Assembly: GCF_025195085.2 (NCBI RefSeq)
Contig: NZ_JANAVY020000006.1
Coordinates: 1-64,000 of the forward strand
Direction of reading: 5' to 3'
From: Vibrio intestinalis
GTDB lineage: Bacteria; Pseudomonadota; Gammaproteobacteria; Enterobacterales; Vibrionaceae
DNA length: 64,000 bases
Shown here piece by piece: positions 1-9,291 of the stretch. The notes under the pieces were generated by a model. That model worked only from the letters and a program-made list of their open reading frames with translations. It had not been told where the DNA came from and did no database searches. Made by a program: the position numbers and the translations under genes. The stretch's first letter is position 1. Each line of letters starts with the position of its first letter.

Positions 1-99
1 TGATAATCATGCACGAGTTTCTCATATTTTTAACTTCATGATCAGATCGTGATTACCTTGAAAAGTTCCCAATAAAATAAAGTCTTTTATTTTCAGTGG

Positions 100-681
100 T
101 TAAAGTTCGATCCCACCCTTAGTAGACACTAGGTCTAAGGGCGCTTCAAGCAAATTTGGAGCATTAACAGCCTCATTGTGCTCTTGTTTACCATGGCCTA
201 CAGCAGTAAAAACGTCATTGCTATCATAATCTCGATCTCGAGAGAAATTCAGCATTGAATACAGGTCACCTGTACCGATAGGGTTATCAAGTTTGAGTAT
301 CGCTATATCATCTGGCCAAAGAGCAACTTCAGAATCAACGTACGTGGAAGGAAAATGATACTCAACAACTCTTGGATAAGATCCTGGAATAAACGTCGAT
401 TCATCTTCAAGCCCCAGAGGTACTGTTACATGAGGCAAAATGGATTCGTGACCGACAATACAATGCGCCGCCGTCAGGACATAGTAATCATTGATGACCG
501 TTGCACCACAAAAACTACGCGTCGAATACTGCGTATCAGTTTCTACATACAAGCTTGCGAAGTTAGTATAATTCGCAACCGATGCTGGTGTACCGTTAAT
601 AATCTGCGCAGAAATATCATTTGCGTTTGCGCCAAGTGCCACGACCGAAGCCAAAAGGCCTACAGTGAGTTTCCGTTTCAT
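100..681 (-). pseudogene. Trypsin-like serine protease, C-terminally truncated
   Basis: The 193-residue product has a signal peptide (about residues 1-20, ending in LGANA) and an S1-family N-terminal half. IINGTPAS near residue 27 resembles the trypsin mature N terminus. TAAHC carries the catalytic His (H73) and DDIAILKL the catalytic Asp (D125). The reading frame stops at about residue 193, before any GDSGG motif, so the nucleophilic serine and the second beta barrel are missing. Vibrio secreted trypsin-like proteases are usually much longer and often end in a GlyGly-CTERM tail. No continuation is recognisable in the 99 bases left before the window edge. The gene is therefore probably a remnant or a disrupted gene; an inactive homologue kept for binding is less likely. 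Confidence 0.65.
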
Positions 682-859
682 CTATATAATCCTTCAAAAC
701 AAATTTCCGTCACTATATAGCCAACCAATATCATATCTAAAGTTTATAAATGACATACAACTAAAGTCGTAGCAATTACGCGACCAGGATTTTATAAATA
801 GTGCAATTAATACGCCATTCTTTATTAATATGCTTAACTATCATGTATTTAATCAATAC

Positions 860-1978
860 TTAACCACGATAATAACGTTGAGGCACAAAAGGCATTTTTT
901 CTACCGTCATCGCTAGCATTTTGCCACGTACTTCTGCAAACACTTTACTGCCGACAGGCGCAAACTCAGTCGCCACATAGCCCATAGAAACAGGCTTACC
1001 CGCTGTTGGGCCTGCAGTGCCGCTAGTCACAACGCCAATCTTGTCACCATCAACATCAAATAGTTCACAACCTTCACGTACGGGCGCTTTGGTTTCACCG
1101 ACTAAACCAACACGTTTACGTGACACTTGCTTAGTCTCGATCTGCTGTAAAATAATATCAGCACCCGGGAATCCACCAGCACGCTCACCGCCATTACGAC
1201 GAACTTTCTGAATACCCCATAACAAACTGGCTTCTACAGGCGTGGTGGTTGTATCGAGATCGTGTCCGTACAAACACAAACCGCATTCCAAACGCAACGA
1301 ATCTCGCGCACCTAAACCAATCCACTCTACTTCTTGTTCCGCAGTCAATGCTTGCGCTAATTCAGCAGCTTTCTCATTCGGTACTGAAATTTCAAAACCG
1401 TCTTCTCCAGTATAGCCGCTGCGGGAAATGACGCACTCAACACCAAGCAAGTCCAAACGCGCGACATCCATGAACACCATGTTGCTTACTGCTGGGTGAA
1501 AGCGTGCCAAAACCTCAACCGCTTTAGGCCCTTGCAAAGCAAGCAGAGCGCGATGTTCTATCTCTTCTAACTGAACATCACTTGGGAGGTGTGCTTTCAA
1601 ATGAGCAATATCTTGCTGTTTACAAGCGGCATTCACCACCACAAACAAATGATCACCTAAATTGGCGACCATAAGGTCATCCATAATGCCGCCTTGTTCA
1701 TTGGTGAAAAAAGCATAGCGCTGATTGCCCGCTGGCAAATCGACAATATCGACTGGAACCAAAGACTCTAAGTAAGCTGCCGCACCGTCACCTGCTAAAC
1801 GCAGCTGCCCCATATGAGAAACATCAAACAGCCCAGCATGTTCACGAGTGTGTAAGTGCTCTTTCTTAACACCTAACTTGTACTGAACTGGCATATCATA
1901 ACCAGCAAATGGCACCATTTTCGCGCCAGCTTCAACATGTAATGCATGTAGTGGGGTTTTAAGTAGCTCTTGAGTCAT
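860..1978 (-). CDS. gcvT: Aminomethyltransferase, glycine cleavage T-protein
   Basis: T-protein releases ammonia from the aminomethyl-lipoyl H-protein and passes the methylene group to tetrahydrofolate. The product from the chosen start is 372 residues, the normal family length, and begins MTQELLKTPLHALHVEAG. DVSHMGQ near the N terminus and the SGYTGEDGFEI block are typical of GcvT. A longer frame starts 11 codons upstream at 2011. The ATG at 1978 is preferred because it follows GGAGACCAAG at good spacing and gives the family N terminus. The gene points away from glyA-gcvH-gcvP, with the XRE-cupin regulator gene upstream in the same direction. It probably has its own promoter in 1979-2208, where an operator-like site related to the glyA one is found. 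Confidence 0.96.
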   Translation of the reverse strand: MTQELLKTPLHALHVEAGAKMVPFAGYDMPVQYKLGVKKEHLHTREHAGLFDVSHMGQLRLAGDGAAAYLESLVPVDIVDLPAGNQRYAFFTNEQGGIMDDLMVANLGDHLFVVVNAACKQQDIAHLKAHLPSDVQLEEIEHRALLALQGPKAVEVLARFHPAVSNMVFMDVARLDLLGVECVISRSGYTGEDGFEISVPNEKAAELAQALTAEQEVEWIGLGARDSLRLECGLCLYGHDLDTTTTPVEASLLWGIQKVRRNGGERAGGFPGADIILQQIETKQVSRKRVGLVGETKAPVREGCELFDVDGDKIGVVTSGTAGPTAGKPVSMGYVATEFAPVGSKVFAEVRGKMLAMTVEKMPFVPQRYYRG

Positions 1979-2023
1979 CTTGGTCTCCAAATTATCCGTT
2001 CGATGTTTCAATTCAAGAAAACA

Positions 2024-2040
2024 TGTTTCCGATAATAAAC
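2024..2040. promoter_or_regulatory. Putative operator upstream of gcvT
   Basis: TGTTTCCGATAATAAAC lies 46-62 bases upstream of the gcvT start. It matches the palindromic site upstream of glyA (TGTTTCCTATAGGAAA) at 13 of 16 positions, keeping the TGTTTCC half intact and degrading the other half. The sharing between the two arms of the regulon suggests binding by the XRE-cupin regulator encoded between them. This is inference from sequence similarity and position. Confidence 0.45.
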
Positions 2041-2208
2041 ACGGCTAGATAAGTAATGCACGGTTAAATAAACATCAGCATAAGAAAATGTGACATTTAA
2101 CATTTTTAGAACAAATTTACTGTTAGATTTACCAATAACAGCTCGAATAAATCAACGGATATTATGCTTACTTTCCTTTAAGAAACTTGAAGCAATACAT
2201 CTCTCAAT

Positions 2209-2832
2209 TTACTTAGCGGTTACCCATAAAATGTGCGCGTCTTCCTCACTGACAGATACAAGCATGTGGCCCATATTTGCATCGTAGTAAACGCTATCAC
2301 CTTCATTCAAAACCATCGGTTCATAGAATTCAGAATAGAAATTGACTGCTCCAGAAAGGATCAGTAGAAACTCTTCGCCATCATGCCGTACCCAGTCGCT
2401 GTACTCTTCAAATGCCCTTGCGCGAACTCGGCTTTTGAACGGCATCATCTTTTTATTGAGCAGTTGTGTGGCCAATAGTTCATGCTCATAAGTTTGCGTG
2501 GGATGAGGTTTACCTTGCTCCTTAAGCGTGACATCTCGGCGGCCAGCAGCGACTTTTTTCTTTGGTGGTTCAAACAGTTGAGGCATTGCTATCTGCAAAC
2601 CATTAGCGAGTTTTTGCATAGCTTGGAAGGTAGGCGAAATCTGTTCGTTCTCGATTTTACTTAGCGTAGAACGAGCCAAGCCAGTGCGTTGGCTTGCTTC
2701 TTCAAGCGTGATACCTAATCGAGATCGAATCTCTTTAATCCGCTCACCCAATTTTAGTGGCTCGATGTTTTGCTCTTGAGATTCTTTGGCTAACGTCAAA
2801 GACGGGTACTCATCATAGATTTCTTCTGCCAT
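2209..2832 (-). CDS. XRE-family regulator with C-terminal cupin domain
   Basis: The 207-residue protein has an N-terminal Cro/C1-type helix-turn-helix (about residues 28-82, with LGITLEEASQRTGLARSTLSKIENEQISP). After a short linker comes a C-terminal cupin barrel (about 130-205) with a beta-rich segment including GDSVYYDANMGHMLVSVSEED. Such XRE-cupin proteins usually sense a small metabolite through the cupin and control an adjacent catabolic operon. It lies between gcvT (same direction) and the divergent glyA-gcvH-gcvP genes, so glycine or a one-carbon metabolite is the obvious candidate signal (inference). The start follows GAGGG at suitable spacing. A palindrome in the divergent intergenic region and a related site before gcvT are its likely targets. 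Confidence 0.85.
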   Translation of the reverse strand: MAEEIYDEYPSLTLAKESQEQNIEPLKLGERIKEIRSRLGITLEEASQRTGLARSTLSKIENEQISPTFQAMQKLANGLQIAMPQLFEPPKKKVAAGRRDVTLKEQGKPHPTQTYEHELLATQLLNKKMMPFKSRVRARAFEEYSDWVRHDGEEFLLILSGAVNFYSEFYEPMVLNEGDSVYYDANMGHMLVSVSEEDAHILWVTAK

Positions 2833-2952
2833 GCATCCCTCACATATTCACTTACTTCCTGTCCATCGTTTCATTGTGCAATAAGCGACCGATATTAAAA
2901 AGGGTGAAAACGAGTAAAGAATGAGCGCTAGCTAACAAAAAGAGAAACTGTG

Positions 2953-2966
2953 TTTCCTATAGGAAA
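2953..2966. promoter_or_regulatory. Perfect 14-bp palindrome, putative glyA operator
   Basis: TTTCCTATAGGAAA is a perfect palindrome between the divergent XRE-cupin gene and glyA. It sits just upstream of a candidate -35 element for glyA and could act on either promoter. A degenerate relative lies before gcvT at 2024-2040. Confidence 0.55.
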
Positions 2967-2973
2967 TTTTTGG

Positions 2974-3002
2974 TTGATTGTTTTAACAGCAACCGCTATG
3001 TT
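2974..3002 (+). promoter_or_regulatory. Candidate sigma70 promoter for glyA-gcvH-gcvP
   Basis: TTGATT (2974-2979) and TATGTT (2997-3002) are separated by 17 bases and lie directly downstream of the palindromic operator. The predicted transcript would have a leader of roughly 175 nt before the glyA start. Prediction by eye only. Confidence 0.4.
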
Positions 3003-3075
3003 ACCAACTTGTTAGTTTAAGAGATGCTTTTTCCGCTCGTCATAGTCAACAATATGGATGGTTTGAGCGGCCTAG

Positions 3076-3159
3076 CCCCTATTAGTTGGGGATGAAATTG
3101 ATCAGGCGTTTAAAGCTTTTAAACGCATGGCTCTACCAAAGACAAGAGAGATTCTCTTG
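3076..3159 (+). other. Structured 5' leader of glyA with three hairpins
   Basis: Three consecutive inverted repeats occupy the leader. CCCC/GGGG lies at about 3076-3092. GCGTTTAAA/TTTAAACGC (perfect 9-bp stem, three-base loop) is at 3106-3126. CAAGAGA/TCTCTTG (perfect 7-bp stem, three-base loop) is at 3143-3159, ending about 10 bases before the GGAAGG ribosome-binding site. None is followed by a U-tract. I could not match it to a glycine riboswitch consensus. Confidence 0.35.
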
Positions 3160-3184
3160 CTGTTACTATGGAAGGTCATCGACC

Positions 3185-4480
3185 ATGAACAATCGTTATC
3201 AAAATCATCGCCTAGAGAATTTTTTCTCTACTCAACTCTCCGCTACAGATGATGCAGTATTTGCCGGCATCCAAGCAGAACTCGCTCGTCAAAACGATCA
3301 AATTGAACTGATTGCTTCAGAGAACATCGTTTCCAAAGCGGTCATGCAAGCCCAAGGCACTTGTCTCACCAACAAGTACGCTGAAGGCTACCCTGGCCGC
3401 CGTTACTACGGTGGCTGTGAACACGTAGACAGCGTCGAAGCGATCGCTATCGAGCGTGCAAAGCAACTTTTTAGCTGCCAATACGCAAACGTTCAACCCC
3501 ACTCAGGCGCGCAAGCAAACGGAGCGGTCAAACTCGCCCTATTGCAACCGGGCGATACCATTCTTGGTATGTCGCTCGATGCAGGCGGCCACCTAACTCA
3601 TGGCGCTCGCCCTGCACTCTCAGGTAAATGGTTTAATGCAGTGCAATACGGCGTAGATCGCGAAACACTAGAAATTGATTACGAAGCCGTTCGCCAACTT
3701 GCGCTAGAGCATAAACCAAAGATGATTATCGCAGGGGGTAGCGCAATACCTCGCACTATTGATTTCGCCAAATTCCGCGAAATTGCCGATGAGGTCGAAG
3801 CCATTCTAATGGTCGATATGGCGCACATTGCGGGCCTAATTGCCACCGGCGCGCACCCTAGCCCACTGCCACATGCTCATGTCGTCACAACCACCACACA
3901 TAAAACCCTTCGCGGCCCACGCGGCGGGATGATTTTAACCAATGACGAAACGATAAATAAAAAGATCAATTCTGCGGTTTTTCCGGGGCTTCAAGGCGGC
4001 CCATTAATGCATGTTATCGCCGCGAAAGCGGTCGCATTCGGAGAAGCACTTGGCCCAGATTTCAAAACTTATATCGATTCGGTGATCGGCAACGCAAAAG
4101 TATTAGCTGAAGTATTGCAAACTCGCGGATGCGACATAGTGACTGGTGGTACAGACACCCATTTAATGCTGGTTGACCTACGACCTAAAGGCTTGAAAGG
4201 TAACCAAGCAGAGCAAGCTCTTGAACGCGCTGGCATCACATGTAACAAAAATGGCATCCCATTCGACACAGAGAAGCCTATGATTACATCGGGGATCCGT
4301 TTAGGCACCCCAGCAGGCACTAGCCGCGGCTTTGGCGAAGAAGAATTCAAACTCATCGGTAATTGGATAGGTGACGTACTCGACGGGTTAGTTGAACACC
4401 CAGAGGGGAACACTGAAGTAGAACAGCAAGTGCGCAAACAAGTAAAAGCACTTTGCACCCAATTTCCACTTTACCAATAA
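3185..4480 (+). CDS. glyA: Serine hydroxymethyltransferase (second glyA copy type)
   Basis: This PLP enzyme interconverts serine and glycine with tetrahydrofolate as the one-carbon carrier. The chosen start gives 431 residues. [10 protein letters not shown] near the N terminus and [16 protein letters not shown], with the PLP lysine at about K240, are diagnostic. An upstream in-frame start at 3086 would add 33 residues with no family similarity, inside the predicted leader; the ATG at 3185 follows GGAAGG. The product is slightly longer than the usual 417-residue housekeeping GlyA. Its position with gcvH and gcvP suggests coupling to glycine catabolism: the methylene-THF from glycine cleavage can be used with a second glycine to make serine. 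gcvH follows after 23 bases, so the two are cotranscribed. Confidence 0.95.
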   Translation: MNNRYQNHRLENFFSTQLSATDDAVFAGIQAELARQNDQIELIASENIVSKAVMQAQGTCLTNKYAEGYPGRRYYGGCEHVDSVEAIAIERAKQLFSCQYANVQPHSGAQANGAVKLALLQPGDTILGMSLDAGGHLTHGARPALSGKWFNAVQYGVDRETLEIDYEAVRQLALEHKPKMIIAGGSAIPRTIDFAKFREIADEVEAILMVDMAHIAGLIATGAHPSPLPHAHVVTTTTHKTLRGPRGGMILTNDETINKKINSAVFPGLQGGPLMHVIAAKAVAFGEALGPDFKTYIDSVIGNAKVLAEVLQTRGCDIVTGGTDTHLMLVDLRPKGLKGNQAEQALERAGITCNKNGIPFDTEKPMITSGIRLGTPAGTSRGFGEEEFKLIGNWIGDVLDGLVEHPEGNTEVEQQVRKQVKALCTQFPLYQ

Positions 4481-4503
4481 AATTAAATTTTGGAGATTTA
4501 GCA

Positions 4504-4884
4504 ATGGACAACACACTGAAGTTTACTGAAAGCCATGAATGGGTTCGTGATAACGGTGACGGCACAGTAACCATCGGTATTTCTGAGCACGCACAAGAAA
4601 TGTTGGGTGACGTAGTATTCGTCGACCTACCAGAAGTTGAATCAGAAGTAGACGCTGGTGATAGCTTTTCACTGGTTGAGTCAGTAAAAGCGGCTTCTGA
4701 TATCTACGCACCAGTATCAGGTGAAATCGTTGAAGTGAACGAAGAACTAGACGACAGCCCTGAGCTTATCAACGAAGAACCTTATGAAGGTGGCTGGATT
4801 GCCAAAGTGAAGTTGTCTGATGCAGCTGAGCTAGACTCACTAAAAGGCGCTGAAGAGTACCTAGCGTCTATCGAAGACGAATAA
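4504..4884 (+). CDS. gcvH: Glycine cleavage system H-protein
   Basis: This 126-residue lipoyl carrier shuttles the aminomethyl group between P-, T- and L-proteins. The lipoylated lysine is K62 in [17 protein letters not shown]. The acidic C terminus and overall length fit the family. A longer in-frame start at 4453 overlaps the end of glyA. The ATG at 4504 follows TTTGGAG at good spacing and gives the normal N terminus ([13 protein letters not shown]). It is translated from the glyA transcript; a hairpin with a U-tract directly downstream separates it from gcvP. Confidence 0.96.
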   Translation: MDNTLKFTESHEWVRDNGDGTVTIGISEHAQEMLGDVVFVDLPEVESEVDAGDSFSLVESVKAASDIYAPVSGEIVEVNEELDDSPELINEEPYEGGWIAKVKLSDAAELDSLKGAEEYLASIEDE

Positions 4885-4897
4885 TAAGGAAACACCA

Positions 4898-4927
4898 AAG
4901 CTACCCATGCAAGTGGGTAGCTTTTTT
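4898..4927 (+). terminator. Intercistronic terminator or attenuator between gcvH and gcvP
   Basis: AAGCTACCCA (4898-4907) pairs with TGGGTAGCTT (4914-4923) across a six-base loop and is followed by a run of six T. Only 42 bases separate it from gcvP, which leaves little room for another promoter, so readthrough into gcvP is likely partial. Confidence 0.8.
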
Positions 4928-4969
4928 GTAGGTTCGATTAACTCGAATCGGTTAAGAAGGTAAAGGAAA

Positions 4970-7834
4970 ATGACAGAATTACTTCAAAGCCTAAGCACTC
5001 AACATGAGTTCGTTGCTCGCCACAACGGACCAAATAAAGCGGATCAACAACAAATGCTAGAAGCGATCAACGCCACTAGCTTAGATCAACTGATTGAACA
5101 AACCGTTCCGGCTCAAATTCGCTTAGAGAAACCACTCTCACTCGCCGAAGCGAAAAGCGAATCCGATATGCTTGTGGCGATGAAGCAATTCGCACAGCAA
5201 AACCAAATCAAACGTACCTTTATCGGCCAAGGCTATTACAACACATTCACGCCAAACGTTATTCTGCGCAATGTGCTAGAAAACCCAGGCTGGTACACCG
5301 CTTATACGCCATACCAACCAGAAATCTCTCAAGGTCGCTTGGAAGCACTGCTGAACTTCCAACAGATGGTGATGGATCTCACTGGTATGGATATCGCTAA
5401 CGCTTCGCTGCTTGATGAAGCAACCGCAGCTGCGGAAGCAATGACACTCTGTAAACGCGCAGGCAAAAGTAAGAGCAACGCCTTCTTTGTTGCCAGCGAT
5501 GTTCACCCACAAACCATTGAAGTCATCAAAACTCGCGCAAAATACATCGGCTTTGACGTTATCGTTGATGATCTCGCAAACTTAACCAGCCAAGACGTAT
5601 TTGGCGCATTAGTTCAATACCCGACGACTACAGGCGAAGTGATTGACTTAACAGACATCATCGCTGCTGCTCAAGCCAACAAAACACTCGTTGCGGTTGC
5701 CACTGACCTACTAGCTTCTACCCTGCTAAAACCAGCAGGCGAAATGGGCGCAGATGTGGTCATCGGCTCAGCACAACGTTTTGGCGTACCTATGGGCTAC
5801 GGCGGCCCTCACGCTGCATTCATGGCGACACGCGATAAACACAAGCGCACAATGCCAGGCCGTGTGATTGGTGTTTCTATTGATAGTAATGGCAACCAAG
5901 CGCTGCGTATGGCGATGCAAACGCGTGAGCAGCACATCCGCCGCGAAAAAGCGACATCAAACATCTGTACTGCGCAAGCGTTGCTTGCCAATATGGCCTC
6001 TTTCTACGCCGTATTCCATGGTGCTGAAGGTCTGCGCACTATTGCTCGTCGTACCCATCATATGACGGCCATTCTCGCATCGGGTCTAACTCAAGCGGGC
6101 TTTGAACTGGCACATAACAGCTTCTTCGATACCATCACCCTAAACACCGGTAAACAAACCGACACTCTGTATCAAAAAGCACAAGATGCCGATATCAACC
6201 TACGTAAACTATCAGGTAAGCTCGGTATCAGCCTTGATGAAACAACAACAACGGAAGACATCCAAGCGCTGTTTGCTGTCTTTGGTGTAACCGCTGAGGT
6301 TAACGCTCTCTCTTCTGACATTGCCCAAAACGAATTTGCAGCGATTCCAGAAGCACTGCGTCGTGAAAGCAAGTACCTCACGCACCCAGTATTCAACACG
6401 CATCACAGTGAAACTCAGATGATGCGTTACCTAAAACAACTAGAGAATAAAGACTTCTCACTGACGCACGGCATGATCCCACTAGGTAGCTGTACCATGA
6501 AGCTCAATGCCGCAGCAGAGATGATTCCCGTTACTTGGCCTGAATTTGGTGCGCTACATCCATTCGCACCAATCGAACAAGCTGCGGGCTACTCAGCACT
6601 AGCCAAAGATCTTAAAGAAAAACTCTGCGAGATTACTGGCTATGATGCCTTCTCGCTACAGCCAAACTCTGGTGCATCTGGCGAATACGCAGGCCTTATT
6701 GCGATTCAACGCTACCATGAAAGCCGTGGTGATACCCATCGTAACGTTTGTCTGATCCCGAGCTCTGCGCACGGTACGAACCCAGCGACTGCTTCGATGG
6801 TTTCCATGAAAGTCGTCGTGGTGAAATGTGATGAAGATGGCAACATCGATATCGACGATCTTGCAGCTAAGATTGAAAAGCACCGTGAGAACCTTTCAAG
6901 CATTATGATCACCTACCCTTCAACGCACGGCGTATATGAAGAGCAAGTGAAACAAGTGTGTGAAATGGTGCACGAAGCAGGCGGTCAGGTGTACCTAGAT
7001 GGTGCGAACATGAACGCGCAAGTAGGTTTAACCACACCGGGCTTTATTGGCTCTGACGTTTCACACTTAAACCTACACAAAACATTCTGTATCCCACACG
7101 GTGGCGGTGGCCCGGGTATGGGACCAATTGGGGTTAAATCTCACTTAGCACCATTCTTGCCGGGCCATATCGAAAATGGTGTGGAAGGCGAAGACTGCGC
7201 AGTATCAGCAGCGGATCTTGGCAGTGCCTCTATCTTGCCTATCTCATGGGCATACATTGCGATGATGGGTGAAGTAGGCCTAACAGAAGCGACGAAAGTA
7301 GCTATCCTCAACGCCAACTACGTGATGGAAAAACTACGCCCTCACTACCCTGTTCTTTACCGTGGTACGAACGGTCGCGTAGCGCACGAATGTATTATCG
7401 ATATTCGCCCTCTGAAAGAAGAAACAGGCATCAGCGAAGAAGACATCGCCAAGCGTCTAATGGACTTCGGTTTCCACGCGCCAACCATGTCATTCCCTGT
7501 AGCAGGTACTCTAATGGTGGAGCCTACTGAATCGGAAGATTTAGAAGAGCTAGACCGCTTCTGTGAAGCGATGATCGCGATTCGCGAAGAGATGGCGAAA
7601 GTAAAAGCAGGCGAATGGCCATTAGACAATAACCCTCTGGTTAATGCGCCGCACACTCAAGTTGATCTTGCCGCAGAAGAATGGAACCGCCCTTACCCGC
7701 GTGAACTTGGCTGCTTCCCATCAAAGGCAACCAAACAGTGGAAATACTGGCCAACTGTCAATCGTGTAGACAATGTATATGGAGACAGAAACCTCATTTG
7801 TTCATGCCCAAGCATTGATAGCTACGAAGAGTGA
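4970..7834 (+). CDS. gcvP: Glycine dehydrogenase (decarboxylating), P-protein
   Basis: P-protein decarboxylates glycine and loads the aminomethyl group onto lipoyl-GcvH. The 954-residue length fits the single-chain proteobacterial form. The PLP lysine is K704 in [36 protein letters not shown] near the N terminus and [17 protein letters not shown] in the middle are further family blocks. The start follows an AAGG-containing site. No lpd (L-protein) gene is in the window, so dihydrolipoamide dehydrogenase must come from elsewhere. A good terminator follows. Confidence 0.97.
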   Translation: MTELLQSLSTQHEFVARHNGPNKADQQQMLEAINATSLDQLIEQTVPAQIRLEKPLSLAEAKSESDMLVAMKQFAQQNQIKRTFIGQGYYNTFTPNVILRNVLENPGWYTAYTPYQPEISQGRLEALLNFQQMVMDLTGMDIANASLLDEATAAAEAMTLCKRAGKSKSNAFFVASDVHPQTIEVIKTRAKYIGFDVIVDDLANLTSQDVFGALVQYPTTTGEVIDLTDIIAAAQANKTLVAVATDLLASTLLKPAGEMGADVVIGSAQRFGVPMGYGGPHAAFMATRDKHKRTMPGRVIGVSIDSNGNQALRMAMQTREQHIRREKATSNICTAQALLANMASFYAVFHGAEGLRTIARRTHHMTAILASGLTQAGFELAHNSFFDTITLNTGKQTDTLYQKAQDADINLRKLSGKLGISLDETTTTEDIQALFAVFGVTAEVNALSSDIAQNEFAAIPEALRRESKYLTHPVFNTHHSETQMMRYLKQLENKDFSLTHGMIPLGSCTMKLNAAAEMIPVTWPEFGALHPFAPIEQAAGYSALAKDLKEKLCEITGYDAFSLQPNSGASGEYAGLIAIQRYHESRGDTHRNVCLIPSSAHGTNPATASMVSMKVVVVKCDEDGNIDIDDLAAKIEKHRENLSSIMITYPSTHGVYEEQVKQVCEMVHEAGGQVYLDGANMNAQVGLTTPGFIGSDVSHLNLHKTFCIPHGGGGPGMGPIGVKSHLAPFLPGHIENGVEGEDCAVSAADLGSASILPISWAYIAMMGEVGLTEATKVAILNANYVMEKLRPHYPVLYRGTNGRVAHECIIDIRPLKEETGISEEDIAKRLMDFGFHAPTMSFPVAGTLMVEPTESEDLEELDRFCEAMIAIREEMAKVKAGEWPLDNNPLVNAPHTQVDLAAEEWNRPYPRELGCFPSKATKQWKYWPTVNRVDNVYGDRNLICSCPSIDSYEE

Positions 7835-7876
7835 TATGGCGATATTGAGGATGACTAACTAAGTTATCTAATAGTT

Positions 7877-7907
7877 AAAAAGCGAACCTACAAGGTTCGC
7901 TTTTTTT
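7877..7907 (+). terminator. Terminator after gcvP
   Basis: AGCGAACCT (7881-7889) and AGGTTCGCT (7893-7901) form a 9-bp stem with a three-base loop, preceded by an A-run and followed by seven T. The flanking A and T runs would let it work in both directions, possibly also for the convergent immunity gene. Confidence 0.85.
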
Positions 7908-7991
7908 GTTTTATCCCGAGTAGAAAACGATAAAATGCAGTGAAACAAAGCAGACTTCTATGTTTACTCAATCGAAATAGTGAGCTAGATA

Positions 7992-8025
7992 ACGGTAAGT
8001 TAATCCTGGCGCACTCACTTACCGT
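7992..8025. other. Inverted repeat downstream of the orphan immunity gene
   Basis: ACGGTAAGT (7992-8000) and ACTTACCGT (8017-8025) are perfect inverted repeats around a 16-base loop with no U-tract. The same element, with one mismatch, is at 9317-9350 after the other immunity gene, so it was duplicated with the unit. It may be a 3'-end stabiliser or a weak terminator. Confidence 0.5.
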
Positions 8026-8045
8026 GTCGAGATTATCTTCAAACC

Positions 8046-8966
8046 TTAAATAGCATGACCTTTGGGTCTGCGGGTTTGGTAGTGATGGACTAAATTCCCT
8101 TCTGCCTTTAATGCTGCATCCACACGTGCTTCAAAGTTTTCTGGCTGAGGATCTACTCGCCAAAATAGCTTTGCGGGTTTGCGTTTAAATGACGGCACGG
8201 TGATGACCGCTTCTTTACCATGATCCATAAACGCAAGGATTTGCGCTAGTGGGTAGGTGGTATCGGCTTCGGTATGAAAAGCGAGCTTACCTGTATCAAT
8301 ACCAACAATCGCCATCGGGCGATAGCCCTTCTGCTTTTTGTTTTCAAACTGCAACACGATATTGATACCAAGTTGGTTTTCAATCAACCCCATTTTATCA
8401 AAGTAGGCCGCTCCAACCCTTCCATGACGCCACGAGTAAACGATTTGGCGTTCGCGGTCAAAGTAGACTTCGGCATCTCTGGGTTTTAAAAAGAAAATGA
8501 GCCACATAGCAATGCTCGGTAATAAACAAAAGCATAAAAAAAATAAATCACCAATGAAATAATCAAGTGTACCTTCTACTTCCTTAGCCCTTAAATAAGT
8601 TGACCAGGTCACCTCACCATTTTCATTAAGTATTGTATTGGCATGCTTCTCAAGTCTATCAATGTAAGACCTTGTATTTTTGAGAGCCCTCTGTTCAGAA
8701 ACAAACTCTAACGTTTCGTAAGCATCCTTCTTTTCATATTCAAAATCAGGCAAAGCATCAAGCGCTAAAACCGAAAAAAAACTAAACAACAGCATCAGCG
8801 GTATAAGGATCGTATTCCGCCTAGTATGATAACCAGTTCTTACGGTTAGTACCTTATCATCTACCGACACTATCGGGTCTAGAGGGTCTTCCATCGGAAT
8901 GACAATTACCTCTGAGCGAAATTCCTGCCACCACTTGGAAAAAGGCTGAGCTTTAGTGGTAAACAT
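8046..8966 (-). CDS. Orphan T6SS immunity-like membrane protein (DUF6708-like)
   Basis: This 306-residue protein is a close paralogue of the one at 9371-10315. It has two predicted membrane segments: NTILIPLMLLFSFFSVLAL at about 50-68, and the segment ending LLPSIAMWLIFFL at about 148-163. Between them is a ~75-residue loop; a soluble C-terminal half follows. A two-pass inner-membrane protein suits protection from a membrane-acting toxin. The ATG used by the other copy is ATA here (8987-8985), at the correct distance from the conserved AAGGA. The annotated start is the next in-frame ATG, which has only a GGGG one base away. Translation may therefore be weak or start non-canonically. No effector gene accompanies this copy. 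Assignment to the DUF6708 family is from memory of similar proteins. Confidence 0.7.
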   Translation of the reverse strand: MFTTKAQPFSKWWQEFRSEVIVIPMEDPLDPIVSVDDKVLTVRTGYHTRRNTILIPLMLLFSFFSVLALDALPDFEYEKKDAYETLEFVSEQRALKNTRSYIDRLEKHANTILNENGEVTWSTYLRAKEVEGTLDYFIGDLFFLCFCLLPSIAMWLIFFLKPRDAEVYFDRERQIVYSWRHGRVGAAYFDKMGLIENQLGINIVLQFENKKQKGYRPMAIVGIDTGKLAFHTEADTTYPLAQILAFMDHGKEAVITVPSFKRKPAKLFWRVDPQPENFEARVDAALKAEGNLVHHYQTRRPKGHAI

Positions 8967-8996
8967 GCCCCAAAATCGACGTTTTATAGTAAATCC

Positions 8997-9103
8997 TTAA
9001 TCAGTATTGTTCGGACTTTCATCAATCATACCCATCATTAAACCATCTATATCACCTGATGACGTTAACTTACGCTTCGGCACTACCAATGATGGTTGTA
9101 GCT
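8997..9103 (-). pseudogene. Remnant of effector C-terminal tail
   Basis: Read on the minus strand this gives PSLVVPKRKLTSSGDIDG and then LMMGMIDESPNNTD followed by a stop. It is nearly identical to the end of the intact effector (PSLLVPKRKLTSSGDIDG...). The rest of the effector is absent: upstream the sequence switches, out of frame, to DUF6484-like sequence at about 9099-9104. It marks a lost second effector gene. Confidence 0.85.
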
Positions 9104-9270
9104 TGAAATATCAGTAACTCTTCTTCAAATAGAGAAGTGAAAATATCAACAAAAATAGGCGGATAAAGATCCCCATCGATGACGTCAATCTTGCTGGTCA
9201 ATTGGTTATCAATAGCAAGTAAGAGATCTGATTCCTTAGATGCTTAGCCAATTTTAAATATGACTTTATG
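9104..9270 (-). pseudogene. Remnant of DUF6484-like gene
   Basis: Translation on the minus strand gives SKESDLLLAIDNQLTSKID and then DGDLYPPIFVDIFTSLFEEE. These correspond to KKSDLDLAIDNRLTCKIN and DGDLNLPILVDIFTSLLDED in the intact 14780-15229 protein. A stop codon replaces an arginine codon near 9247, and the N and C termini are missing. The end after LLIFQ runs directly into the effector-tail remnant. Confidence 0.85.
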
Positions 9271-9291
9271 TTTAAGTTTTGTGACTATCTG

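Larger units (their letters stand above)
7967..9103 (-). repeat. Direct repeat, downstream (collapsed) copy of the T6SS immunity unit
   Basis: From CTCAATCGAAATAG at 7967, this stretch is highly similar to 9292-10430. It covers the 3' flanking hairpin, the whole immunity gene and the last ~35 codons of the effector. Its upstream edge (about 9099-9104) is a junction to DUF6484-like sequence, not to effector sequence. Confidence 0.85.

Noticed and set aside
2970..3184. Glycine riboswitch in the glyA leader
   Set aside because: The leader is structured but lacks the conserved aptamer core I know for glycine riboswitches, so it is reported only as an unassigned structured leader.
3086..3184. Longer GlyA N terminus from the ATG at 3086
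   Set aside because: The extra 33 residues overlap predicted hairpins, are basic and unlike any SHMT N terminus; the ATG at 3185 has a better ribosome-binding site.
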